From assembly GCF_000252855.1 (NCBI RefSeq), contig NC_017045.1, forward strand, positions 1,364,001-1,428,000: DNA of 64,000 bases, written 5' to 3'. The stretch comes from Riemerella anatipestifer ATCC 11845 = DSM 15868 (GTDB lineage Bacteria > Bacteroidota > Bacteroidia > Flavobacteriales > Weeksellaceae). A model generated the notes under the pieces. That model did no database searches and was not told the origin of the DNA. It saw only the letters and a list, made by a program, of their open reading frames with translations. Below are positions 44,838 through 52,932 of the stretch, piece by piece (the stretch's first letter is position 1; each line of letters opens with the position of its first letter). A program made the position numbers and the translations under genes.

Positions 44838-44890
44838 AAACCTTAAACCTTGAATTTTGAACCTTGAACCTAAAACTTTAAACCTTGAAC
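44838..44890 (+). repeat. Right repeat (AACCTTGAA units) flanking the four-helix-bundle gene
   Basis: Several copies of AACCTTGAA / AACCTTAAA with AT variations, ending right at the sufB start (ATG 44892). Inverted relative to the left repeat. Confidence 0.75.
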
Positions 44891-44891
44891 A

Positions 44892-46337
44892 ATGAAATAT
44901 ACAGAAGACGATTTAAGGGAAGACCTTAAAAATAAAGAATACGAAGCCGGATTTTATACAGATATAGAATACGAAGATTTTCCTACGGGGCTTAACGAAG
45001 ATATTATTCGTCAGATTTCGGCAAAGAAAAATGAACCAGAATGGATGACAGAATGGAGGCTGGAGTCTTTCCGTATTTGGCAAAAAATGGAAGAGCCAGA
45101 CTGGGCGAATGTGAAGTATGAAAAGCCAGACTTCCAAGCCATAAAATATTATGCCGCTCCTAAAAAGAAACCAGAATTAGCGAGTTTAGATGAGGTGGAC
45201 CCAGAGTTATTAAAAACTTTTGAGAAGTTAGGCATCTCTTTAGATGAGCAGAAGAGGCTTACAGGTGTTGCCGTAGATGTGGTGATGGATTCTGTATCGG
45301 TAAAGACCACTTTCCAAGAAACTTTAAAGGAGAAAGGCATTATCTTTTGTTCTATATCAGAAGCGATACAGGAGTATCCTGACTTAGTTAAAAAGTATAT
45401 TGGTAAAGTAGTGCCAAGAGGAGATAATTTCTATGCGGCACTTAACTCGGCGGTATTTTCAGATGGTTCTTTCTGTTATATACCTAAAGGCGTAAAATGT
45501 CCTATGGAACTTTCCACTTATTTCCGTATCAACCAAGCGGGAACAGGGCAGTTTGAAAGAACTTTAGTAGTAGCAGATGAGGGAAGTTATGTGTCTTATT
45601 TAGAAGGCTGTACCGCCCCTTCTAGAGATGAAAATCAGCTCCACGCTGCGGTGGTAGAGCTTATCGCGATGGAAGGTGCAGAAATCAAGTATTCTACCGT
45701 TCAAAACTGGTATCCTGGGGACGAAAGTGGTAAAGGAGGCGTATTTAACTTCGTTACTAAGAGAGGGCTTTGCGAGAAAAATGCTAAAATCTCTTGGACG
45801 CAAGTAGAAACAGGCTCGGCGGTAACTTGGAAATACCCTAGCTGCATTTTGAAGGGCGATAATTCTATCGGAGAATTTTATTCTATTGCCGTAACCAACA
45901 ATCATCAGTGGGCAGACACAGGGACGAAGATGATACACATCGGGAAGAATACCAAATCTACCATCATCTCTAAAGGAATTTCTGCAGGGAAATCCAACAA
46001 TTCTTACAGAGGATTGGTAAAAGTAATGCCATCAGCAAAGGGAGCTAGAAATTTCTCCCAGTGCGACTCCCTTTTGATGGGGAACGAATGTGGTGCTCAC
46101 ACCTTCCCTTATATTGAAATTAAAGACCCTTCGGCACAGCTAGAACACGAGGCTACCACCAGCAAAATAGGCGAAGACCAGATTTTCTACTGTAACCAAA
46201 GAGGTTTAGACACCGAAAAGGCCATCGCCCTTATCGTAAACGGATTTAGCAAGGAGGTACTTAACAAACTTCCGATGGAGTTTGCCATAGAAGCCCAAAA
46301 ACTCCTAGAAATTAGTTTAGAAGGAAGTGTAGGGTAG
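44892..46337 (+). CDS. sufB: Fe-S cluster assembly protein SufB
   Basis: A 481-residue scaffold subunit of SufBCD. Conserved sections: [59 protein letters not shown], the beta-helix core with [18 protein letters not shown], and the cluster region [20 protein letters not shown] with [20 protein letters not shown]. Full length. The operon does not go straight to sufC: five other genes follow first. Confidence 0.97.
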   Translation: MKYTEDDLREDLKNKEYEAGFYTDIEYEDFPTGLNEDIIRQISAKKNEPEWMTEWRLESFRIWQKMEEPDWANVKYEKPDFQAIKYYAAPKKKPELASLDEVDPELLKTFEKLGISLDEQKRLTGVAVDVVMDSVSVKTTFQETLKEKGIIFCSISEAIQEYPDLVKKYIGKVVPRGDNFYAALNSAVFSDGSFCYIPKGVKCPMELSTYFRINQAGTGQFERTLVVADEGSYVSYLEGCTAPSRDENQLHAAVVELIAMEGAEIKYSTVQNWYPGDESGKGGVFNFVTKRGLCEKNAKISWTQVETGSAVTWKYPSCILKGDNSIGEFYSIAVTNNHQWADTGTKMIHIGKNTKSTIISKGISAGKSNNSYRGLVKVMPSAKGARNFSQCDSLLMGNECGAHTFPYIEIKDPSAQLEHEATTSKIGEDQIFYCNQRGLDTEKAIALIVNGFSKEVLNKLPMEFAIEAQKLLEISLEGSVG

Positions 46338-46414
46338 AGGAGCTAACCTTAGGGAAGCTCCCCAAACCATTGAAACACCTAGTATAAAGGGACGAAAATA
46401 ACACCGATGAGTTT

Positions 46415-47281
46415 ATGAAACAATGGCTTCTGTTTATCTATCTAGCAACTTGTATCAGAGTGATGGCACAGGCGGATACGCTTTATGTTTATGGTCCAGG
46501 CGGTCCTTATGCACCCATAAATGAGGCGGCACAAATCTTTGCTAAAAGAAATAACCTAAATATTAAGGTAACCAAAGGTCCATTTTCGCAATGGAAAGAC
46601 AAGGCACGAAACAATGCCCATTTAATTTATAGTGGAGCAGAGTTTATGATGACCCAGTTCATTTCAGAGTTAGGAAATGTGCAGCAGCAGACCGTTTATC
46701 CCCTTTATTTAAGGAAATCTGGACTTATCGTAAGAAAAGGAAATCCTAAGAACATTAAAACTTTAAAAGATTTAATGAAACCCAAACTTAGAATAATGGT
46801 GGTTAATGGGGCAGGACTTACGGGAGTATGGGAAGATATTGCGGGGAAAACACAAGATATAGAGGTGCTAAGGAAGATTAGAAAAAACATTGTCCTATTT
46901 GCTGAAAATAGCGGACAGGCTCAAAGTTTTTGGGCGAAAGACCCTAGCATAGATATCTGGGTTTCTTGGAATATTTGGCAAAAAAATAACAACGGGAGTG
47001 CTGATTTTGTATCTTTGGAAGATAGATATACCACTTATAGAGATTGTGGGATAGCTCTTACAGCCTACGGAGAGGCTAATCCTAAAGCCTTAGAGTTCTA
47101 TCAATTTCTAAAAGGTAAAGAGGTACAAGCCCTTTTTGAAAAGCAAGGTTGGATAGAACGAAACCCATCTGCCCAGAAAAAAAAGGAAGATAGGAAACCT
47201 CAAAAGGTATATTCCCGAAAAGAAAAGCGGTCTTCCTTAAAGCAAAAGAAAGAAGGTTTATTGATAAATCATCAGTCCTAA
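46415..47281 (+). CDS. acfC: AcfC-like periplasmic substrate-binding protein
   Basis: A 288-residue protein with a signal peptide (MKQWLLFIYLATCIRVMAQ). It matches accessory colonisation factor AcfC, a relative of sulphate/molybdate-binding proteins: VYGPGGPYAPINEAAQIFAK, LIYSGAEFMMTQF, VVNGAGLTGVWEDIAGKTQD and DIWVSWNIWQ. The C-terminal 45 residues are a Lys/Arg-rich tail (about 245-288) not typical of the family. In Vibrio the family was linked to colonisation; here the ligand is unknown. It lies 77 bp after sufB. No permease partner is present. Confidence 0.88.
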   Translation: MKQWLLFIYLATCIRVMAQADTLYVYGPGGPYAPINEAAQIFAKRNNLNIKVTKGPFSQWKDKARNNAHLIYSGAEFMMTQFISELGNVQQQTVYPLYLRKSGLIVRKGNPKNIKTLKDLMKPKLRIMVVNGAGLTGVWEDIAGKTQDIEVLRKIRKNIVLFAENSGQAQSFWAKDPSIDIWVSWNIWQKNNNGSADFVSLEDRYTTYRDCGIALTAYGEANPKALEFYQFLKGKEVQALFEKQGWIERNPSAQKKKEDRKPQKVYSRKEKRSSLKQKKEGLLINHQS

Positions 47282-47349
47282 AATAAAAGGTAGATAGATT
47301 TCGTAAAAATAAAGAAGAAATAGAGAAACAAATTATAAAATATAAAGAT

Positions 47350-47661
47350 ATGGCAACAAAATCTTACGCAGAACGCATCACAAAAGTAAAATTGATGCTA
47401 GATGCTATGACACAGAACAAGTCAGACCTTCCTAAAAAGCTAGATGACGACTACATCAGCCAGATGCAAACTCTAAAAGACAAAATAGAGGTTCTGAATA
47501 CCGAACAAGAGAAGCTCAAAGCAGATTTAAAATCTAAAACAGAGGCCCTTAATAAAGAGATAAGTGCCTTAGACAAACTTTATAGCGAAGCTAAAAAGCG
47601 GATTAAACTAGATTTTGAACAAACATGCTGGATTGCATTTGGGATAGAAGACAAAAGATAA
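47350..47661 (+). CDS. Coiled-coil protein, unknown
   Basis: A 103-residue soluble protein with no signal peptide. Residues ~30-85 form a strong coiled coil (repeating Leu/Ile in KDKIEVLNTEQEKLKADLKS and neighbours). The N-terminal MATKSYAERITKVKLMLDAM is basic. One Cys in the C-terminal FEQTCWIAFG. I do not recognise the family. It lies inside the suf gene group, after the AcfC-like gene. Confidence 0.7.
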   Translation: MATKSYAERITKVKLMLDAMTQNKSDLPKKLDDDYISQMQTLKDKIEVLNTEQEKLKADLKSKTEALNKEISALDKLYSEAKKRIKLDFEQTCWIAFGIEDKR

Positions 47662-47681
47662 CTTAGACCTAAAAAATCAAA

Positions 47682-48413
47682 ATGAGAAAGTACATCATAA
47701 ACGGTATTTTAGCCTTGGGGCTATTGTCTTTTGGGGCTTGTAATAAATCCGAAAAAACAGCTCAAAATCACCCCGCCGAAGGGAAAGCCATAGATACTAT
47801 AATCTCTACACCAGATGAAATGTATCAAGGCATAATACCTTGTGCCGATTGCGAGGGTATTTTTACCACCATTACTTTGGCTCCAGACCAAACCTTTGAT
47901 AAAACCGACTATTACTTAGGTAAAAATGAATATTTTATTGAAGAAGGCTCCTACACCGTAGATGCTTCCACGGGGATTTATGCGTTATCTTCTAACAATG
48001 ATAAGGCTACTCAATATTATCAAAGGGAAGAAGGTAAGTTAGTCCTTTTAAACGATAAAAAGGAGAAAAACACAGGAGCTAATGCTCATACTTATGAGTT
48101 AGAACAACTTTCTAACGATGATTACCACTTTACCCCAACTCCCGTGGAGGGCTTCCTCATCATAGGGCACGAGGTGAGTTCTTTCAGACCTTTTAATTCG
48201 GCTAAAGTCTATTGGATAGAAGACCCTTCGGGCGAGTTACAGAAGAGATATGAAGCAATAGTAAAGGATAAAAAGACACCTTACTTTCCTGTAAAGGCAA
48301 ATTTGGTTTTAGAAAAAGATACCAAAAAAGCGGAGGGCTTTGCCGAAGACTATGATGGGGTAGTAGTAGTGAAGAAACTACTAGATTTAAAGCTAATTTC
48401 TGTGGGAAATTAG
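47682..48413 (+). CDS. NlpE-like lipoprotein
   Basis: A 243-residue lipoprotein (lipobox LSFGAC, Cys at about residue 20). The N-terminal half matches the NlpE domain: GIIPCADCEGIFTTITLAPD holds the CxxC pair, followed by the extended YEVEEGSYTVD-like strands. In E. coli, NlpE senses outer-membrane and surface stress and activates Cpx; no Cpx genes are here. The C-terminal half (about 160-243) is a separate beta-rich domain with HEVSSFRPFNSAKVYWIED. Function inferred only by domain. Confidence 0.8.
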   Translation: MRKYIINGILALGLLSFGACNKSEKTAQNHPAEGKAIDTIISTPDEMYQGIIPCADCEGIFTTITLAPDQTFDKTDYYLGKNEYFIEEGSYTVDASTGIYALSSNNDKATQYYQREEGKLVLLNDKKEKNTGANAHTYELEQLSNDDYHFTPTPVEGFLIIGHEVSSFRPFNSAKVYWIEDPSGELQKRYEAIVKDKKTPYFPVKANLVLEKDTKKAEGFAEDYDGVVVVKKLLDLKLISVGN

Positions 48414-48468
48414 GATAGGAAAGACGATGATAATTAAATAAACAAAAATTAAATTAAAACATTACATT

Positions 48469-48876
48469 ATGAAAAAAGTAGCGTTATGGTTAGCATTCCT
48501 ATTTACAGGAATTCTTTTCGCACAAGAAGCCAAGTATCAGTTGTCTAGTCATATTTTAGACATTACTCAAGGAAAACCAGCTCCAGGAGTAAGCATTACC
48601 TTGTCCAAACAAAATAAAAATGGTGTTTGGGTAAAGGTAGATGAAAAGGTAACAGATGAAAACGGGAGGATTAAGAATTTTCTAAAAGAAGAAAAAGGAG
48701 TAAGCCATCAGGGGATATACAAACTTACCTATCATACTACACCGTATTTTGAGAAGTTAGGGCAGCAGAGTTTTTATCCGTTTGTAGAAGTTGTTTTTGA
48801 GCTAAAGGACAACAGCCACTATCATGTACCTATTACCTTAAGCCCTTACGGATATTCTACTTATAGAGGGAACTAA
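48469..48876 (+). CDS. Exported 5-hydroxyisourate hydrolase (transthyretin-like)
   Basis: A 135-residue protein with signal peptide (MKKVALWLAFLFTGILFAQ) and a complete transthyretin-like domain: YQLSSHILDITQGKPAPGVS at the start (His in SSHILD) and the C-terminal tetrapeptide YRGN, close to the YRGS signature of HIU hydrolases. The family opens 5-hydroxyisourate in urate breakdown. The export signal and the lack of other uricase-pathway genes mean its real substrate could differ. Confidence 0.85.
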   Translation: MKKVALWLAFLFTGILFAQEAKYQLSSHILDITQGKPAPGVSITLSKQNKNGVWVKVDEKVTDENGRIKNFLKEEKGVSHQGIYKLTYHTTPYFEKLGQQSFYPFVEVVFELKDNSHYHVPITLSPYGYSTYRGN

Positions 48877-48931
48877 AACAAAGAGCAGAAGCTCATTAGA
48901 AAAGTTAATCCTTATTTCAATATTGCAGATT

Positions 48932-49420
48932 ATGAAAAAAAGTATAATGGTTTTAGTAGGTTTATTGTTGGTTCAGTTTTCTTTAGCACAATATACCGAA
49001 CAAGGGACTTCGCTCAATCAAGAGGGAGCTTTAGAACTGGCAAAGCAAGCCCACATAGAAGCTCGTAAATTAGGTAAAAAGGTATCCGTAGCAGTCCTAA
49101 ACAATTCGGGCGTAAGTCTTTTATTATTGAAAGGCGACCAAGTAGGACCTCATAATACCGAAGCCTCTAGGAGAAAGGCTTACACTTCGCTTTCCACCAA
49201 AACCCCTAGTTTTGAATTGATGCAAAAGGCAGCCAGTAATCCTACGGCACAAAACTTAAATACCCTGCCAGAGCTTCTACTTTTAGGAGGAGGCGTACCC
49301 GTTTGGAAAGATGGGGAGCTGATTGGGAGTCTAGGGGTTTCTGGAGCTGGTGGTGGAGAGCAAGACCATAATGTGGCCAAGAAGGCGGTTGAGAATATGG
49401 GCTACGAGATAACCAAATAA
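48932..49420 (+). CDS. GlcG/HbpS family protein, exported
   Basis: About 162 residues. Signal peptide MKKSIMVLVGLLLVQFSLAQ, then a GlcG/HbpS domain (AHIEARKLGKKVSVAVLNNS, RRKAYTSLSTKTPS, LLLGGGVPVWKDGELIGSLG, VSGAGGGEQDHNVAKKAVE). HbpS binds haem and protects against oxidation in Streptomyces; other members have unknown roles. I start at ATG 48932, not at TTG 48923. It lies just upstream of sufC. Confidence 0.88.
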   Translation: MKKSIMVLVGLLLVQFSLAQYTEQGTSLNQEGALELAKQAHIEARKLGKKVSVAVLNNSGVSLLLLKGDQVGPHNTEASRRKAYTSLSTKTPSFELMQKAASNPTAQNLNTLPELLLLGGGVPVWKDGELIGSLGVSGAGGGEQDHNVAKKAVENMGYEITK

Positions 49421-49451
49421 AAATTAACAATAAATAGAATTATATATAGAA

Positions 49452-50192
49452 ATGTTAAATATAAAAAACTTATATGCTAGGATAGAGGACGGAGCGGAAA
49501 TCCTTAAAGGGATTAACTTAGAAATAAAACCGGGTGAGGTACACGCCATTATGGGACCTAACGGAGCTGGGAAATCTACCCTTTCTTCTGTAATTGCAGG
49601 AAAGGAAGACTACGAAGTTACCGATGGAGAAATCCTTTTTGAAGGGGAAAATATAGTAGAAGATGCTCCAGAAGAGAGAGCTCATAAGGGGATTTTCCTT
49701 TCGTTCCAGTATCCAGTAGAGATACCGGGGGTTTCGGTAACCAATTTCATCAAGGCAGCCATCAACGAAACCAGAAAGGCTAACGGACTGGAGGATATGC
49801 CTGCGAAAGAAATGTTGGCACTTATCCGTGAAAAATCTGAACTTTTAGGTATAAAGAAAGACTTCCTTTCTCGCTCACTTAACGAAGGTTTCTCTGGAGG
49901 AGAAAAGAAAAGAAACGAAATTTTCCAAATGATGATGCTTAATCCTAAACTGGCCATCTTAGATGAAACCGATTCGGGGCTAGATATTGATGCGTTAAGA
50001 ATTGTATCCGAAGGGGTTAATCATTTCAAAAATGAAGGGAATGCCGTGCTTCTAATCACTCATTATCAGAGATTGCTTAACTACATTCAGCCAGATTTTG
50101 TACACGTATTGGCGGACGGTAAGATTATTAAAACAGGAGATAAAACTTTAGCGCTGGAGTTAGAGGAGAAAGGGTACGATTGGCTACTCTAA
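49452..50192 (+). CDS. sufC: Fe-S cluster assembly ATPase SufC
   Basis: A 246-residue ABC-type ATPase of SufBCD. Walker [11 protein letters not shown], the signature [15 protein letters not shown], Walker [17 protein letters not shown], and switch His in [13 protein letters not shown] hydrolysis drives the conformational change in SufB-SufD. 31 bp after the GlcG-like gene. Confidence 0.97.
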   Translation: MLNIKNLYARIEDGAEILKGINLEIKPGEVHAIMGPNGAGKSTLSSVIAGKEDYEVTDGEILFEGENIVEDAPEERAHKGIFLSFQYPVEIPGVSVTNFIKAAINETRKANGLEDMPAKEMLALIREKSELLGIKKDFLSRSLNEGFSGGEKKRNEIFQMMMLNPKLAILDETDSGLDIDALRIVSEGVNHFKNEGNAVLLITHYQRLLNYIQPDFVHVLADGKIIKTGDKTLALELEEKGYDWLL

Positions 50193-50306
50193 TCAATCCA
50201 AAACTTTTAAAAGTTTATAAGTTGTGTAAATCTATTATAGGTTTATCAATATAAAAATAAATGGTAAGGCACAACAGTCTTACTTAATTAGTCAAAAAAG
50301 ATTTTT

Positions 50307-51587
50307 ATGTCATTATTTGAGAACATTAAAACACATTCTTCTTCACTTTCGGGGGATAAATTAAATGCTTTGGAGCGATTCTTAAGCAAAGGTTTTCCTT
50401 CTAAAAAAGATGAGGAATATAAATATACCAATCTAAAAGAAATTATAGAAAAACAATATCAGTTTTTACCACAAGAAGAACATCATATTTCTGAAGAGGA
50501 ACTGAAAGCATTGCGTCTAGGAGAAGAAGATTTTGATTGGGTAGTGCTAGTTAACGGGAAATGGTGTCCAGAGCTTTCTAAGATTTCAGATAAAGATATT
50601 AAAGTACTTGCCTTAGAAGAGGCACTTTCTAATGGAGAGAATGGGGCTTTGTTCCGTCCTTATTTTAATACTATTGCTAACGAGAGTTGGGCGTTTCCAA
50701 ATCTTAATTTGGCATTCGCTCATTCGGGAGTAGCACTTTATGTGCCTAAAAATACGGTGGTAGAAAAGCCTATACATATTTTCTATATTTCACAAAATCA
50801 ATCAGAAAATACGTTCTATAATCCGAGAAATATATTGGTGGTAGAAGCTGGTAGCCAGATAGAAGTGATAGAAAGTCATCATAATTTTGATGATTCGTTT
50901 ACCTTTACCAATAGCCTTACTGAAATTTTTACTAAACCTAACGCTAAAGCAGATTGGCATAAGTTACAGAACGATACAGATACTTCGTATCTGGTAGACC
51001 ATACTTTTGTGAAGCAAGAGAGGGATAGCTTAGCTACGGTAAATACTTTCTCTTTCGGAGGGAAGTTGGTGCGTAATAATTTAGATTTTATTCAGGAAGG
51101 AGAAAATATCAACTCTTTTATGAATGGAATTACCATTATTGGTAAAGACCAGCTAGTTGACCATCATACTGCTGTACACCATAATCAGCCTAATTGTGAA
51201 AGTTATCAGAACTACAAAGGAGTATTTAAGGATAATGCTCATGGAGTGTTTAATGGGAAAGTATTTGTAGATAAAATAGCTCAAAAAACCAATGCTTATC
51301 AGCAGAATAATAATATTTTACTAAGCGAGGGTGCTACGATAGATTCTAAACCACAGTTGGAGATTTTTGCAGATGATGTAAAATGTTCTCACGGTTGTAC
51401 GGTAGGGCAGCTAAATGAAGATGCTTTATTCTACCTTCGTGCTAGAGGAATTTCTAAAAATGAGGCACAAGCATTATTGCTTTACGCCTTTGCAAATGAT
51501 GCAATGGAAAACATAGATATAGAGCCTCTAAAACTCAAAATATCCAAGCTCTTAGCTGAAAAATTAGAAGTTAATATAGAGTTCTAA
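50307..51587 (+). CDS. sufD: Fe-S cluster assembly protein SufD
   Basis: A 426-residue paralogue of SufB forming the SufBC2D complex. It has the N-terminal helical segment (FLSKGFPSKKDEEYKYTNLKE), the beta-helix core and the C-terminal signature DDVKCSHGCTVGQLNEDALFYLRARGI. It ends the operon; a perfect terminator follows. The cysteine desulphurase SufS and SufE are not in the window after it. Confidence 0.96.
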   Translation: MSLFENIKTHSSSLSGDKLNALERFLSKGFPSKKDEEYKYTNLKEIIEKQYQFLPQEEHHISEEELKALRLGEEDFDWVVLVNGKWCPELSKISDKDIKVLALEEALSNGENGALFRPYFNTIANESWAFPNLNLAFAHSGVALYVPKNTVVEKPIHIFYISQNQSENTFYNPRNILVVEAGSQIEVIESHHNFDDSFTFTNSLTEIFTKPNAKADWHKLQNDTDTSYLVDHTFVKQERDSLATVNTFSFGGKLVRNNLDFIQEGENINSFMNGITIIGKDQLVDHHTAVHHNQPNCESYQNYKGVFKDNAHGVFNGKVFVDKIAQKTNAYQQNNNILLSEGATIDSKPQLEIFADDVKCSHGCTVGQLNEDALFYLRARGISKNEAQALLLYAFANDAMENIDIEPLKLKISKLLAEKLEVNIEF

Positions 51588-51599
51588 AAATAAACAAAG

Positions 51600-51632
51600 G
51601 TCTTATCAAAATATTTTGATAAGACTTTTTTC
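51600..51632 (+). terminator. Terminator of the suf operon
   Basis: A 13-bp perfect stem (GTCTTATCAAAAT / ATTTTGATAAGAC) and T run. Confidence 0.85.
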
Positions 51633-51653
51633 TAATAAGTATAAGAAACAAGG

Positions 51654-52181
51654 ATGGACTTAAATAAAGTAGAATTTCACATAGATGCTTACAAAACATA
51701 TGGGCAAATTCTAGATGCGGCATCTTTTGTGATTAAAGCTTTTGGGTTAGAGCATTTTAATTTTGCAGGATTTGATTTTAGAGAGGAGATGGACGCTAGG
51801 TCTATTGTACTTACTACGGAGGGAGAACTATCCCAGCCACAGAAAGTTAAAATACCTAAAAATCTTTTTGATTTTGATTTTAATTTAGTTCTTAATCTTA
51901 TAGCACATGAGATGCTACATGTAAGACAAAAGGCACAGGAAACATTGGTAGAGGATAAAAATGAAAGAGAGTTCCAAGCCTATTATGAAACTTTATTCCA
52001 TAAAGTATTTCCTCAAATACCAGATGCACCAGACTTCAATAGAAAACAATTTGCTGATAAAGCACTAGAGTACTACCGAAGAATGGGAGAGGGCTCTGCT
52101 TTACAAGAAAAATATTATTCCCAAAAAGAAGAAGTAGAAGCGCTTAAAAGAGAGCTTTCCCAAGAAAATAAAGACCTTTAA
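51654..52181 (+). CDS. Small HExxH zincin-like protein, unknown
   Basis: A 175-residue soluble protein. NLIAHEMLHVRQKAQ contains the HExxH zinc-peptidase motif (His86-Glu87-x2-His90), and a later acidic segment NEREFQAYYE could supply a third ligand (Glu at about 107), as in SprT-like or minimal gluzincin folds. C-terminus is a polar helix (about 145-175). No signal peptide. I do not recognise a named family. It overlaps the convergent coaX gene by 38 bp, so both ends are real coding sequence on opposite strands. Confidence 0.75.
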   Translation: MDLNKVEFHIDAYKTYGQILDAASFVIKAFGLEHFNFAGFDFREEMDARSIVLTTEGELSQPQKVKIPKNLFDFDFNLVLNLIAHEMLHVRQKAQETLVEDKNEREFQAYYETLFHKVFPQIPDAPDFNRKQFADKALEYYRRMGEGSALQEKYYSQKEEVEALKRELSQENKDL

Positions 52182-52905
52182 GGGTATGCAGCCTATCGGC
52201 TATATGGATTTTGTCTGATAAAGGCTTATAGACATGAGAAACGCCGCCTGTAGCTATTACAAAGGCCTCTTCTCCTATTTCTCGGTTGATTCTTTCTATA
52301 AAACCTTCTACCATACCTAGATACCCATACACCATACCACTTTGCATACAACTCACAGTGTCTAATCCTAGAACGGATTTAGGTGCTTGTAGCTCTATTT
52401 CTAGGAGCTGTGCAGTATCTTGTATTAAACTTTTAAGAGAGGTAATAATTCCAGGAGCAATAATAGCCCCCAAAGTTTCGCCGCTGTGAGAAATACAACT
52501 AGCCGTGAGTGCAGTACCAAAATCAAAAATTATCTTTGATTTATTAGGATAGAGATGATGAGCCGCAACTAAATTTGCATAGATGTCGGTACCCATTTGT
52601 TTGGACTTTGGTTTAACTTCAGAGGGTGTATTCCTATCTACCAAAATAGGTTTTAGGTGGTGTATTTTTTCTAATGCTCTTACAATATCGTTGGTCATTT
52701 GTGGTACAACGGAGCCTATTATCAGTTGGTCTATTTCTTTGGGTTTGATGTCATAAGATTGATAATGCATCAGAAACTGAACAAAAAGTTCGTCTTTAGT
52801 TCGGTAGGGTTTAGTGTTAATAACCCACGAGAGGCTACATCCCTCATTATTAAATAACCCAAAACGGATATTGGTATTTCCTATGTTGACTACAATAGTT
52901 TTCAT
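52144..52905 (-). CDS. coaX: Type III pantothenate kinase
   Basis: A 253-residue ASKHA-fold kinase performing the first step of coenzyme A synthesis. Motifs: VNIGNTNIRFGLF (phosphate 1), QMGTDIYANLVAAHHLYPNK (pantothenate site), IIFDFGTALTASCISH (phosphate 2) and the ATP loop EAFVIATGGVSHVYK. Slightly divergent: IFDFGTALT where many have VVDFGTATT. Same strand as, and 27 bp after, the M1 peptidase gene. Confidence 0.95.
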   Translation of the reverse strand: MKTIVVNIGNTNIRFGLFNNEGCSLSWVINTKPYRTKDELFVQFLMHYQSYDIKPKEIDQLIIGSVVPQMTNDIVRALEKIHHLKPILVDRNTPSEVKPKSKQMGTDIYANLVAAHHLYPNKSKIIFDFGTALTASCISHSGETLGAIIAPGIITSLKSLIQDTAQLLEIELQAPKSVLGLDTVSCMQSGMVYGYLGMVEGFIERINREIGEEAFVIATGGVSHVYKPLSDKIHIADRLHTLKGLYFLGKALF

Positions 52906-52932
52906 AATGATAATTATTTTTTAGCAGAGAAA

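Noticed and set aside
44322-44890. CRISPR-like repeats around the four-helix-bundle gene
   Set aside because: Units are only about 9 bp, contiguous, without spacers; no cas genes. No CRISPR array was found anywhere in the window.
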